Assembly (NCBI GenBank): GCA_016209805.1 | Contig: JACQVJ010000228.1 | Location: 1-5,662, forward strand | Source of the DNA: Ignavibacteriota bacterium | Lineage (GTDB): Bacteria > Bacteroidota > Ignavibacteria > UBA10030 > UBA6906 | Reading direction: 5' to 3' | Length of the DNA stretch: 5,662 nt | Shown here: piece after piece, positions 1-5,662 of the stretch | Numbering within the stretch: the first letter of the stretch is position 1 | How the letters are laid out: each line of letters starts with the position of its first letter | Notes under the pieces: model-generated | Seen by the model: only the letters and a program-made list of their open reading frames with translations | Told to the model about the DNA's origin: nothing | The model's database searches: none | Translations under genes and position numbers: made by a program

Positions 1-156
1 ATTTTCTACTGTAAGCAGCGCGGGCTTTCGACGGAGGACGCGGTGAACATGATCGTGAATGGATTCTGCAAAGAAGTGTTTCGTGAGTTGCCGATGGAGT
101 TTGCGGTTGAAGCACAAAAGCTCCTCGGCGTCAGTCTCGAAGGAAGTGTCGGATAA
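1..156 (+). CDS. sufB: SufB, Fe-S cluster scaffold subunit (C-terminal 51 residues only)
   Basis: This is the end of SufB, the scaffold subunit of the cytoplasmic SufBC2D complex on which Fe-S clusters are assembled. The reading frame is open from base 1 and stops at TAA 154-156, so the 5' part of the gene lies outside the window. The visible 51 residues carry the family's C-terminal hallmark: [14 protein letters not shown] at residues 2-15, [20 protein letters not shown] at about 20-39, and a terminal SLEGSVG. Members are usually about 470-495 residues, so only about a tenth is seen. The catalytic core with the cluster-binding cysteine is not visible. Immediately downstream sufC, sufD and sufS follow in the usual suf order, which supports SufB over the paralogous SufD; sufD is present separately at 967-2292. 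Confidence 0.95.
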   Translation: MFYCKQRGLSTEDAVNMIVNGFCKEVFRELPMEFAVEAQKLLGVSLEGSVG

Positions 157-193
157 CAGTCTGCATACAAATCAATCTTAAGGAAAGAACGGA

Positions 194-952
194 ATGCTTG
201 AGATCATAAATCTTCATGCCGGTGTTCAAGGCAATGAAATCCTTGATGGCGTGAATTTGAAAGTGAATGTTGGTGAGGTACATGCCATTATGGGCCCGAA
301 CGGTTCGGGGAAAAGCACGCTCGCCCAAGTCCTCGCCGGTCGTGAGTCATTCAACGTGACGGAGGGACAAGTACTGTATGACGGCAAGGATCTGCTCGCC
401 ATGTCGCCTGAAGACCGGGCACGGGCGGGGGTGTTCATGGCTTTTCAATATCCTGTGGAAATTCCCGGCGTCAGCAACACCTATTTCCTGAAGGCCGGGC
501 TGAACGCAATTCGAAAACAGAGGGGACTCGAAGAGCTTGATGCAATGGAGTTCCTCAAGCTTGTCAAAGAAAAGGCCAAGCTCGTCGAGATGGAAGAAGG
601 GCTTCTGAACCGTCCGGTGAACCACGGCTTCTCCGGTGGTGAGAAGAAACGCAATGAGATTTTCCAGATGGCAGTGCTTGAGCCCAGACTCGCGATCCTC
701 GATGAGACGGATTCCGGACTCGACATCGACGCGCTGCGCATTGTGGCCGATGGTATCAACAAACTGCGGGGCAAGCACAACGCCATCATTCTTGTTACAC
801 ACTACCAACGACTGTTAAACTATGTCGTCCCCGACTTCGTGCATGTCCTCGTCGATGGGCGTATCGTGAAATCCGGAGGCAAGGAGTTGGCGTTAAAGCT
901 TGAGGAAAAGGGGTATGACTGGGTAAGGGAACCAGTGGAACTGAATACTTAG
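194..952 (+). CDS. sufC: SufC, Fe-S assembly ATPase
   Basis: SufC is the ABC-type ATPase of the SufBC2D scaffold. It is cytoplasmic, not a transporter; ATP binding dimerises it and drives shape changes in SufB-SufD. At 252 residues it matches the family length (E. coli SufC is 248). Visible motifs in order are Walker [10 protein letters not shown] at 34-42, Q-loop Gln85 in [10 protein letters not shown], signature FSGGEKKR at 146-153, Walker B LAILDE at 166-171 with Glu171 as catalytic base, D-loop SGLD at 174-177, and switch His203 in VTHY. The FQYPVEIPG segment and [15 protein letters not shown] are typical of SufC rather than of transporter ATPases. The ATG at 194 is preceded by an AAGGAAAG Shine-Dalgarno sequence at 180-187, and the protein starts directly at the first ABC beta strand. 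It lies 37 bases after sufB and 14 bases before sufD. Confidence 0.97.
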   Translation: MLEIINLHAGVQGNEILDGVNLKVNVGEVHAIMGPNGSGKSTLAQVLAGRESFNVTEGQVLYDGKDLLAMSPEDRARAGVFMAFQYPVEIPGVSNTYFLKAGLNAIRKQRGLEELDAMEFLKLVKEKAKLVEMEEGLLNRPVNHGFSGGEKKRNEIFQMAVLEPRLAILDETDSGLDIDALRIVADGINKLRGKHNAIILVTHYQRLLNYVVPDFVHVLVDGRIVKSGGKELALKLEEKGYDWVREPVELNT

Positions 953-956
953 GAAA
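951..956 (+). promoter_or_regulatory. Ribosome binding site of sufD, overlapping the sufC stop
   Basis: AGGAAA lies 10 bases before the sufD ATG at 967, and its first two bases are part of the sufC TAG stop (950-952). Ribosomes ending sufC therefore terminate on the sufD binding site, which suggests linked translation of the two scaffold partners. It also supports ATG 967 as the sufD start. Confidence 0.6.
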
Positions 957-966
957 ACGCAGAATC

Positions 967-2292
967 ATGACGCAAGATAAGAGGAGCTGGTACGTATTGA
1001 GTTTTGAGCACTTTGAAAAAAGCCTGAACGGTCTGTCGTCCGGGGCGATTCATGCTGTTCGTAAGTCTGCGATTGCCCGGTTTGCCGAGCTGGGCTTCCC
1101 CACAACGCACGATGAGGAGTGGAAATTCACCGACGTCACTCCGTTGAAAGGGGTAGAGTTTGTGCCCGTCCTCTCATACAATTCGGATGGTTTGACGGTA
1201 AAGGACATCGAGAAGTTTCTTCCGAAGAATTTTGTCTGTAACAGACTCGTGTGTGTGAACGGACACTACTCCGAAGAGCTTTCTTCGGTTCTCTCGCAAA
1301 CGCAGCGCGTGAAGATGGGGAGCCTCGCTGAAGCCATGCGGACCGACGGCGAGCTGGTGTCAGCCCACCTTGGCCAACATGCGCGATTTGACGAGAACGC
1401 ATTTACCGCATTGAACACCGCTTTCGTCAACGACGGCGTCTTCGTATCGATTCCTGATCGGACAATTGTTGAAGATCCCATTTACCTTCTATTCATCTCA
1501 ACCGCGCTCGACACCAAGTTCGTCTCTCAGCCAAGGAATCTCATTGTTCTAGGGAAGAACAGTCAAGCATCGATCGTGGAGGCATATGCAAGTCTTTCGG
1601 ACAATATATACTTTACCAATTCGGTGACCGAGGTAGTCATGGGGGAGAACGCGATCATCGAACACGAGAAGGTGCAGGAGGAGAGTGCTCGGGCGTTCCA
1701 CGTCAGCAGGACGCAGGTGCATCAGGGACGGGACAGCAATTTCGTCTCAAATTCATTTGCCTTCGGTGGTTCACTGGTGCGGAACGACATTGTTGCAACA
1801 ATGGACGGTGAGGGATCGGAAGCCACATTGAACGGACTTTACCTTGCGAATGGGAGCCAGCATATCGACAACCACACGACGATGGATCATGCGAAGCCTC
1901 GCTGCAACAGTCATGAACTTTACAAGGGTATTCTCGGCGGGAAATCCAGAGGAGTGTTCAACGGCAAAATCTTCGTCCGCAAAGACGCGCAGAAGACAGA
2001 CGCAAAGCAGACAAACAAGAATCTTCTCTTGTCCGATCACGCAAGCATTGATACCAAACCGCAGCTGGAAATCTTCGCCAACGATGTGAAGTGCACACAC
2101 GGTGCGACGATCGGGCAGCTTGATGAGGAACAGTTGTTCTATCTGAGGGCACGAGGGATCGGGGCTGAAGATGCCCGCACGATGTTGATTTATGCGTTCG
2201 CAAGCGACGTGATAGATCGAGTGCATGTGGAAGCGCTACGCGATCGCCTGCACAATGTCATGCATGCAAAGCTGGGAGAAGGGACGGAATGA
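967..2292 (+). CDS. sufD: SufD, Fe-S cluster scaffold subunit
   Basis: SufD is the SufB-like partner in the SufBC2D scaffold, needed for iron acquisition and cluster assembly. At 441 residues it is slightly longer than E. coli SufD (423). The N-terminal helical region ends in the family hallmark GFPTTHDEEWKFTDVTPL (43-60). The beta-helix core follows from about residue 170, with AIIEHEKVQEES and later NHTTMDHAKPRC, SHELYKGIL and KTDAKQTNKNLLLS. The C-terminal part carries KCTHGATIGQLDEEQLFYLR from residue 375. His378 in CTHG corresponds by motif to the E. coli SufD histidine (His360) implicated with a SufB cysteine in cluster formation. The FYLRARG ending, in place of the FYCKQRG seen in the upstream gene, separates SufD from SufB. 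Its TGA stop overlaps the sufS start by four bases. Confidence 0.95.
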   Translation: MTQDKRSWYVLSFEHFEKSLNGLSSGAIHAVRKSAIARFAELGFPTTHDEEWKFTDVTPLKGVEFVPVLSYNSDGLTVKDIEKFLPKNFVCNRLVCVNGHYSEELSSVLSQTQRVKMGSLAEAMRTDGELVSAHLGQHARFDENAFTALNTAFVNDGVFVSIPDRTIVEDPIYLLFISTALDTKFVSQPRNLIVLGKNSQASIVEAYASLSDNIYFTNSVTEVVMGENAIIEHEKVQEESARAFHVSRTQVHQGRDSNFVSNSFAFGGSLVRNDIVATMDGEGSEATLNGLYLANGSQHIDNHTTMDHAKPRCNSHELYKGILGGKSRGVFNGKIFVRKDAQKTDAKQTNKNLLLSDHASIDTKPQLEIFANDVKCTHGATIGQLDEEQLFYLRARGIGAEDARTMLIYAFASDVIDRVHVEALRDRLHNVMHAKLGEGTE

Positions 2293-3551
2293 AACCAATA
2301 GAAGAAATACTCGAGCGCGAGAACAAGCTCTCTGCATACGACTTGCTCGGATGCAGACATCATTTTCCTGTGCTGAGGCAGCAGGTGAACGGTAAGCCAC
2401 TTGTGTACTTCGACAACGCAGCGACCAGCCAGAAACCGCAGGTGGTGATCGACACCATCATGCGATATTATCAGGAGGAGAATTCCAACATTCACCGTGG
2501 AGTACATTATCTGAGCGAGCGCGCAACGAGAGCGTATGAGGCGGCCCGCGAGAAGCTCCAGAAGTTCATCAATGCCGCGAGCTACGAGGAAGTGATTTTT
2601 GTCCGCGGGACGACTGAAGCGATCAACCTTGTTGCAAGCAGCTACGGTCGGACCAATGTGAAGCGTGGAGATGAGGTGCTGATTTCGGCTCTGGAACATC
2701 ACTCCAACATTGTCCCGTGGCAAATGGTGTGTGAAGAGAAGGGGGCGACGCTTCGGGTGATTCCAATGAACGACAAAGGGGAGCTTCAGCTGGACCAATA
2801 TGAAAAGCAGCTGACGAACAGAACGAAGATTGTTGCGATCACGCACGTGTCGAATGCCATCGGTACGATCAATCCGATTAAGGAGATGATTGCGATGGCG
2901 CGTCTCCGCGGCATTCCGGTTCTTGTGGATGGTGCTCAGGCTGTACCGCACATGAAGGTTGATGTGCAGGATCTGGACTGTGATTTTTATGCGTTCTCTT
3001 CTCACAAGATGTTCGGTCCGACAGGTGTGGGGATATTGTACGGCAAGAAATCGCTCCTCGAGGCGATGCCTCCGTACCAGGGGGGAGGAGACATGATCAA
3101 GTCAGTCACCTTCGAGAAGACGATCTACAATGATCTCCCAAATAAATTCGAAGCTGGAACACCAAGCATTGCCAGCGGAATCGGCTTCGGCGCGGCCGTA
3201 GATTACCTCAAGAACATCGACATGCAGGGCGTCGCCACCTATGAGCATGAGCTGTTGACTTATGCAACAGAGCAACTGTCAAGCATCCGAGGTGTTCGCA
3301 TCATCGGTACCGCAAACGAGAAGGCTGCCGTTCTCTCATTTGTAATCGACGGGATTCATCCGCACGATATCGGCACCATCCTCGACGACGAAGGGATTGC
3401 GATCCGGACGGGCCACCATTGTGCTCAGCCTGTGATGCAGCGGTTTGGCGTTCCGGCAACAGCACGTGCATCAGTTGCATTCTACAACCTAAAAGACGAA
3501 GTTGATGTCCTCGTCAGAGGAGTTCACAAAGTGATTGAGGTGCTTGGCTAA
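2289..3551 (+). CDS. sufS: SufS, PLP-dependent cysteine desulfurase (group II)
   Basis: SufS removes sulfur from L-cysteine, giving alanine and an enzyme persulfide that feeds cluster assembly. At 420 residues it has the usual SufS/NifS-like class V aminotransferase length. Visible motifs are YFDNAATSQKP (40-50), the substrate-pocket stretch NSNIHRGVHYLSERAT (65-80), ALEHHSN with the PLP-stacking His near 137-138, VDGAQ with Asp214 for the PLP pyridine nitrogen, SSHKMFGPTG with Lys240 as the Schiff-base lysine, and RTGHHCAQP with Cys378 as the persulfide cysteine. The short segment around Cys378 (RTGHHCAQPV) is of SufS (group II) type, not the longer flexible loop of IscS. Such enzymes are weak alone and need SufE or SufU; sufU follows directly here. 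The ATG at 2289 overlaps the sufD stop as ATGA, with GGGAG at 2274-2278 as ribosome binding site. The next start overlaps its own stop by one base. Confidence 0.97.
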   Translation: MKPIEEILERENKLSAYDLLGCRHHFPVLRQQVNGKPLVYFDNAATSQKPQVVIDTIMRYYQEENSNIHRGVHYLSERATRAYEAAREKLQKFINAASYEEVIFVRGTTEAINLVASSYGRTNVKRGDEVLISALEHHSNIVPWQMVCEEKGATLRVIPMNDKGELQLDQYEKQLTNRTKIVAITHVSNAIGTINPIKEMIAMARLRGIPVLVDGAQAVPHMKVDVQDLDCDFYAFSSHKMFGPTGVGILYGKKSLLEAMPPYQGGGDMIKSVTFEKTIYNDLPNKFEAGTPSIASGIGFGAAVDYLKNIDMQGVATYEHELLTYATEQLSSIRGVRIIGTANEKAAVLSFVIDGIHPHDIGTILDDEGIAIRTGHHCAQPVMQRFGVPATARASVAFYNLKDEVDVLVRGVHKVIEVLG

Positions 3552-4009
3552 TGTCGGCGTTGCGCGAGTTGTATCAGGAGGTTATACTCGATCACAATAA
3601 GAGTCCCCGAAACTTCGGCAGAATGGCGGATGCGACAAGGAAAGTTGAAGGATACAACCCGTTATGCGGAGATCATTATACGGTGTATGTAAGGCTCGAA
3701 GGAGATATCATCAAGGATGTCAGGTTCGAAGGGACAGGATGTGCGATCTCAAAAGCATCCGCGTCGGTGATGAGTGCTGCCGTGAAGGGGAAGACAAAGG
3801 CGGAAGCTGAAATGCTGTTCCGAAGTTTTCACAAGGTGGTCACCGGCGTAGCCGATCCCATGAAACACGTCGAGGAGTTGGGCAAGCTTGCGGCGTTTTC
3901 GGGAGTGTCGGAGTTCCCAGCGCGAGTGAAGTGCGCCACACTTGCATGGCATACGCTTCACTCAGCCCTTGAATCAAAGACAACCGTCGTATCAACGGAG
4001 AAGGACTAA
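3551..4009 (+). CDS. sufU: SufU, zinc-type sulfur acceptor for SufS
   Basis: This 152-residue protein belongs to the IscU-fold family and matches the SufU branch, which in Gram-positive bacteria accepts persulfide sulfur from SufS by ligand exchange at a zinc ion. The conserved zinc-site residues are all visible: Cys39 and Asp41 in NPLCGD, Cys64 in GTGCAISKAS, and Cys128 in VKCATLAWHTL. The stretch before Cys128, GKLAAFSGVSEFPARVKCA, includes the insertion that separates SufU from IscU scaffolds, and the IscU-type LPPVK motif is absent. The N-terminus LYQEVILDHNKSPRNFG is the usual family opening. The ATG at 3551 shares its A with the sufS TAA stop (TAATG), with GAGG at 3537-3540 as ribosome binding site, which suggests coupled translation with its enzyme partner. 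No sufE is seen in the window, so SufU is the likely sulfur relay. A direct scaffold role is a less likely alternative. Confidence 0.93.
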   Translation: MSALRELYQEVILDHNKSPRNFGRMADATRKVEGYNPLCGDHYTVYVRLEGDIIKDVRFEGTGCAISKASASVMSAAVKGKTKAEAEMLFRSFHKVVTGVADPMKHVEELGKLAAFSGVSEFPARVKCATLAWHTLHSALESKTTVVSTEKD

Positions 4010-4371
4010 TGTCGGGAGAACAGAGAGAAAAACAAACTGAAGCGAAGCAACCACTGAGCACGGTCGAACAGAGTATCATTCATGGCCAGGTGGTTGAAGC
4101 GATCCGCACGTGCTACGATCCTGAGATTCCTGTCAACATCTATGAGCTTGGGCTGATTTATGATGTGAGGATTGCAGCCGACGGAGGTGTTCTTGTGATA
4201 ATGACTCTCACCACACCTCATTGTCCGGCAGCTCAGTATCTGCCCAAGGAGGTCGAGCACAAGGTGAAAGCAGTTCAGGGGGTTACGGATGCGAATGTGA
4301 ATGTTGTGTGGGATCCACCGTGGAATCCAAGCATGATGACCGAGGAAGCGAAACTCACTTTAGGGATGTAA
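4009..4371 (+). CDS. sufT: SufT-like DUF59/MIP18-family Fe-S maturation factor
   Basis: This 120-residue protein is a MIP18/DUF59-domain protein of the kind annotated as metal-sulfur cluster assembly factor, SufT or PaaD-like. Family hallmarks are visible: CYDPEIPVNIYELGLIYDV (35-53), MTLTTPHCPAA (65-75) with the conserved Cys72, and a C-terminal VVWDPPWNPSMMTEEAKLTLGM (99-120). Bacterial relatives are linked to maturation of Fe-S proteins, and the eukaryotic relative works in the cytosolic targeting complex. A role in late cluster delivery is therefore an inference from family and operon position. The first 18 or so residues are polar and lie outside the domain. The ATG at 4009 overlaps the sufU TAA by one base (TAATG), with GGAGAAGG at 3997-4004 upstream, which supports this start. 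The substrate proteins cannot be told from sequence. PaaD of phenylacetate degradation is unlikely, as no paa genes are nearby. Confidence 0.88.
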   Translation: MSGEQREKQTEAKQPLSTVEQSIIHGQVVEAIRTCYDPEIPVNIYELGLIYDVRIAADGGVLVIMTLTTPHCPAAQYLPKEVEHKVKAVQGVTDANVNVVWDPPWNPSMMTEEAKLTLGM

Positions 4372-4399
4372 TACGAAACAACATCAAGGGAGACCAACA

Positions 4400-4762
4400 A
4401 TGGCAGAGACAATAAACAAGCCCATGCTGGACGAAGAGATTATGCTGACGGACAAAGCGGCGCAGCAAGTTCTTAAAGTCAAGGCTGAGAACAAGATTCC
4501 CGAATCGCATGGCTTGAGGCTTGGCGTGAAAGGCGGTGGCTGCTCCGGCCTTTCGTATGTGCTTGCCTTCGATGAAAGGCCGCGAGAGAATGACAAGGTC
4601 ATGGAAATCAATGGGATTAAAGTTTTTATTGATCCCAAGAGCCTGTTCTATCTCTCGGGAACGGTCCTCGACTTCAGCGACGGTCTGAACGGCAAAGGTT
4701 TTGTATTCAATAATCCTCAGGCTGCCAAGACCTGCGGATGCGGTCAGTCCTTTGGCGTGTAA
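4400..4762 (+). CDS. sufA: A-type Fe-S cluster carrier (SufA/IscA/ErpA family)
   Basis: A-type carriers take Fe-S clusters from the scaffold and pass them to target apoproteins. This 120-residue protein has the three family cysteines: Cys48 in GGGCSG, and Cys112 and Cys114 in the C-terminal TCGCGQSF. The core from about LTDKAAQQVLKVKAE (16-30) through LRLGVKGGGCSGLSYVLAFD (39-58) to GFVFNNPQAAKTCGCG (100-115) is typical. SufA, IscA and ErpA cannot be separated by motif alone; the symbol is assigned from its place at the end of the suf cluster. The ATG at 4400 follows AAGGGAG (4386-4392) with 7-base spacing. It lies 28 bases after the DUF59 gene, the largest gap between suf genes here after the sufB-sufC gap. 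It probably belongs to the same transcript, since no promoter or terminator is evident in those 28 bases. Confidence 0.93.
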   Translation: MAETINKPMLDEEIMLTDKAAQQVLKVKAENKIPESHGLRLGVKGGGCSGLSYVLAFDERPRENDKVMEINGIKVFIDPKSLFYLSGTVLDFSDGLNGKGFVFNNPQAAKTCGCGQSFGV

Positions 4763-4957
4763 CCCCGTGTCCTTATTCGTTGCCAAATGGTCTCTGCACT
4801 ATTACAGGGTCTGACTTCAAGTATCGTTACGCCATTCAACACTCACACCAGGAGTTCCTCAGACGTTCGTATTCGCCGAGGTGAAGCTTAGTATCACCGG
4901 GACAACCGGAGACGATCACTATCACACACAACAACTTCTCAACTGAAAGGAGCACCT
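4763..4957. other. Intergenic gap between the suf operon and the PuuD-like gene
   Basis: These 195 bases hold no coding region I can support. A five-base inverted repeat, GGTGA at 4880-4884 with TCACC at 4894-4898, and a short CCGG-GACAA-CCGG at 4897-4909 are visible, but neither has the stem length or following T-run of an intrinsic terminator. No strong sigma-70-like promoter was recognised. A weak pairing of TTCGTA (4866-4871) and TAGTAT (4889-4894) with 17-base spacing is only suggestive. The length and the change of function across the gap suggest that the suf transcript ends, and a new one starts, somewhere here. Confidence 0.4.
4946..4952 (+). promoter_or_regulatory. Ribosome binding site of the PuuD-like gene
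   Basis: AAAGGAG is a near-consensus Shine-Dalgarno sequence 5 bases before the ATG at 4958. It decides the start of a gene whose 3' end is outside the window, and it places the initiator just before the first membrane helix, as expected for the family. Confidence 0.75.
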
Positions 4958-5662
4958 ATGGATATCCTCAGCATATTCTTCCGTTGGTTGCATATCGCTG
5001 CGGGGATTTTGTGGATTGGGTTGCTTTACTTTTTCAATTTTGTAAACGCTCAATTTGCCGGGACAATGGATGGGGACACGAAGAAGAAAGTTGTACCGGA
5101 GTTAATGCCACGGGCGTTATACTGGTTTCGATGGGGTGCCGCGTACACCTGGATCACGGGAGTGTTGCTCCTCCTGCTCGTTTTTTATCACGGGGGACTC
5201 ATGTTCGAAGAAGGGACTGATTGGTCTGCCGGCAGTTTCATTATGCTTGCGGTTGTGTTTTTCGGATTCATGATATACGACATGCTGGCCAAAAGTGCTC
5301 TCGGAAAAGATATGAGAGTGTTTGCAATTGTCGGGTTTGTCCTCACGGCAGTTGTGATTTATTTAATGATTGAATGGGGAGGCTTCTCATATCGTGCGTA
5401 TGTCATTCACACTGGGACCATGTTCGGCACGTTCATGGCTGCGAATGTCTGGATGAGAATCTGGCCATCACAGAAGAAGATCATTACGGCAGTGAAGGAA
5501 GGGAATGCACCTGATCCTGCTGTTGTTGCGCTCGCCGGGAGTCGTTCCAAACACAACACGTACATGTCCGTCCCGCTTGTGTGGACAATGATCAACTTTC
5601 ACACGACCGTCCCAGCTGCCGACAGTTGGTTATATCTCCTCGGAGCCATTCTCATTGGTTGG
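4958..5662 (+). CDS. PuuD-like / urate oxidase N-terminal family membrane protein (3'-truncated by window)
   Basis: The frame is open for 235 codons from ATG 4958 to the window edge with no stop, so the C-terminus is missing. The protein is strongly hydrophobic, with likely membrane helices near residues 5-28, 55-77, 92-110, 120-140 and 148-169, and probably further ones from about 202-213 and 223 onward. It resembles the membrane domain of the urate hydroxylase PuuD family (Urate_ox_N). Family-like stretches are FFRWLHIAAGILWIGLLYFFNF (7-28), RALYWFRWGAAYTWITG (52-68), VIHTGTMFGTFMAANVWMRIWP (149-170) and KHNTYMSVPLVWTMINFH (198-215). Histidines 12, 151, 199 and 215 lie in these stretches and are candidate haem or metal ligands. 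In known PuuD proteins this domain is followed by a cytochrome c domain and oxidises urate; whether a CxxCH haem site follows here cannot be seen. No purine-degradation genes are visible, so urate as substrate is unproven and I give no symbol. Confidence 0.8.
   Translation, partial: MDILSIFFRWLHIAAGILWIGLLYFFNFVNAQFAGTMDGDTKKKVVPELMPRALYWFRWGAAYTWITGVLLLLLVFYHGGLMFEEGTDWSAGSFIMLAVVFFGFMIYDMLAKSALGKDMRVFAIVGFVLTAVVIYLMIEWGGFSYRAYVIHTGTMFGTFMAANVWMRIWPSQKKIITAVKEGNAPDPAVVALAGSRSKHNTYMSVPLVWTMINFHTTVPAADSWLYLLGAILIGW

Noticed and set aside
1..156. Possibility that the first partial gene is a second SufD
   Set aside because: The FYCKQRG and [18 protein letters not shown] features are those of the SufB C-terminus, and a full sufD follows downstream.
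347..808. Minus-strand open reading frame (153 codons) opposite sufC
   Set aside because: It is antisense to the motif-rich part of SufC and shows no recognisable family features.
1771..2226. Minus-strand open reading frame (151 codons) opposite sufD
   Set aside because: It is antisense to the conserved SufD core and has no domain I recognise.
2190..3005. Long minus-strand open reading frame (271 codons) opposite the sufD end and sufS start
   Set aside because: It lies antisense to well-conserved sufS with intact motifs. Its translation is rich in His and Arg with no recognisable domain, as expected for a codon-bias shadow.
4782..4807. TTGCCA followed by TATTAC as a possible promoter
   Set aside because: The spacing is only 14 bases and the -10-like box is poor, so it is not a supportable promoter.
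4880..4898. Inverted repeat GGTGA/TCACC as a possible terminator or operator
   Set aside because: The stem is only 5 base pairs with a 9-base loop and no following T-run, and such repeats occur by chance.
4984..5220. Plus-strand 78-codon open reading frame in another frame
   Set aside because: It overlaps the PuuD-like gene in a different frame. The frame from 4958 has a strong ribosome binding site, membrane helices and family motifs, and this one has none.

Overview
The window is almost entirely one plus-strand SUF iron-sulfur cluster assembly operon, followed by the start of a separate membrane-protein gene. In order it holds the 3' end of sufB, then sufC, sufD, sufS, sufU, a DUF59/MIP18-family sufT-like gene, an A-type carrier gene, a 195-base gap, and a PuuD-like (urate hydroxylase N-terminal family) gene that runs off the right edge. 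No RNA genes, mobile elements, CRISPR arrays or long repeats were seen.

The genes form a coherent pathway. SufS is a PLP-dependent cysteine desulfurase that releases persulfide sulfur. SufU, with its Cys/Asp zinc-site residues intact, is the likely sulfur acceptor in place of SufE. SufB, SufC and SufD form the ATP-driven scaffold where the cluster is built. The DUF59 protein and the A-type carrier probably act late, in maturation and delivery to target proteins. Every family-defining catalytic or ligand residue I looked for in the complete genes is present, so the operon looks functional.

The layout is tight. There are 37 bases between sufB and sufC and 14 between sufC and sufD. sufD/sufS overlap by 4 bases (ATGA), and sufS/sufU and sufU/sufT overlap by 1 base each (TAATG). 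The A-type gene follows after 28 bases. The operon promoter and any regulator such as a SufR-type repressor lie, if present, left of this window. The gap at 4763-4957 holds no convincing terminator.

The organism is a bacterium of roughly middling GC content (judged by eye). A sufBCDSU-sufT-A-type order, SufU rather than SufE, and a neighbouring PuuD-like protein would fit the Bacteroidota/Chlorobiota/Ignavibacteriota (FCB) lineages. This placement is an inference from gene order and general protein appearance and is low confidence. I found no clear previously undescribed system; the least routine item is the cut-off PuuD-like membrane protein.
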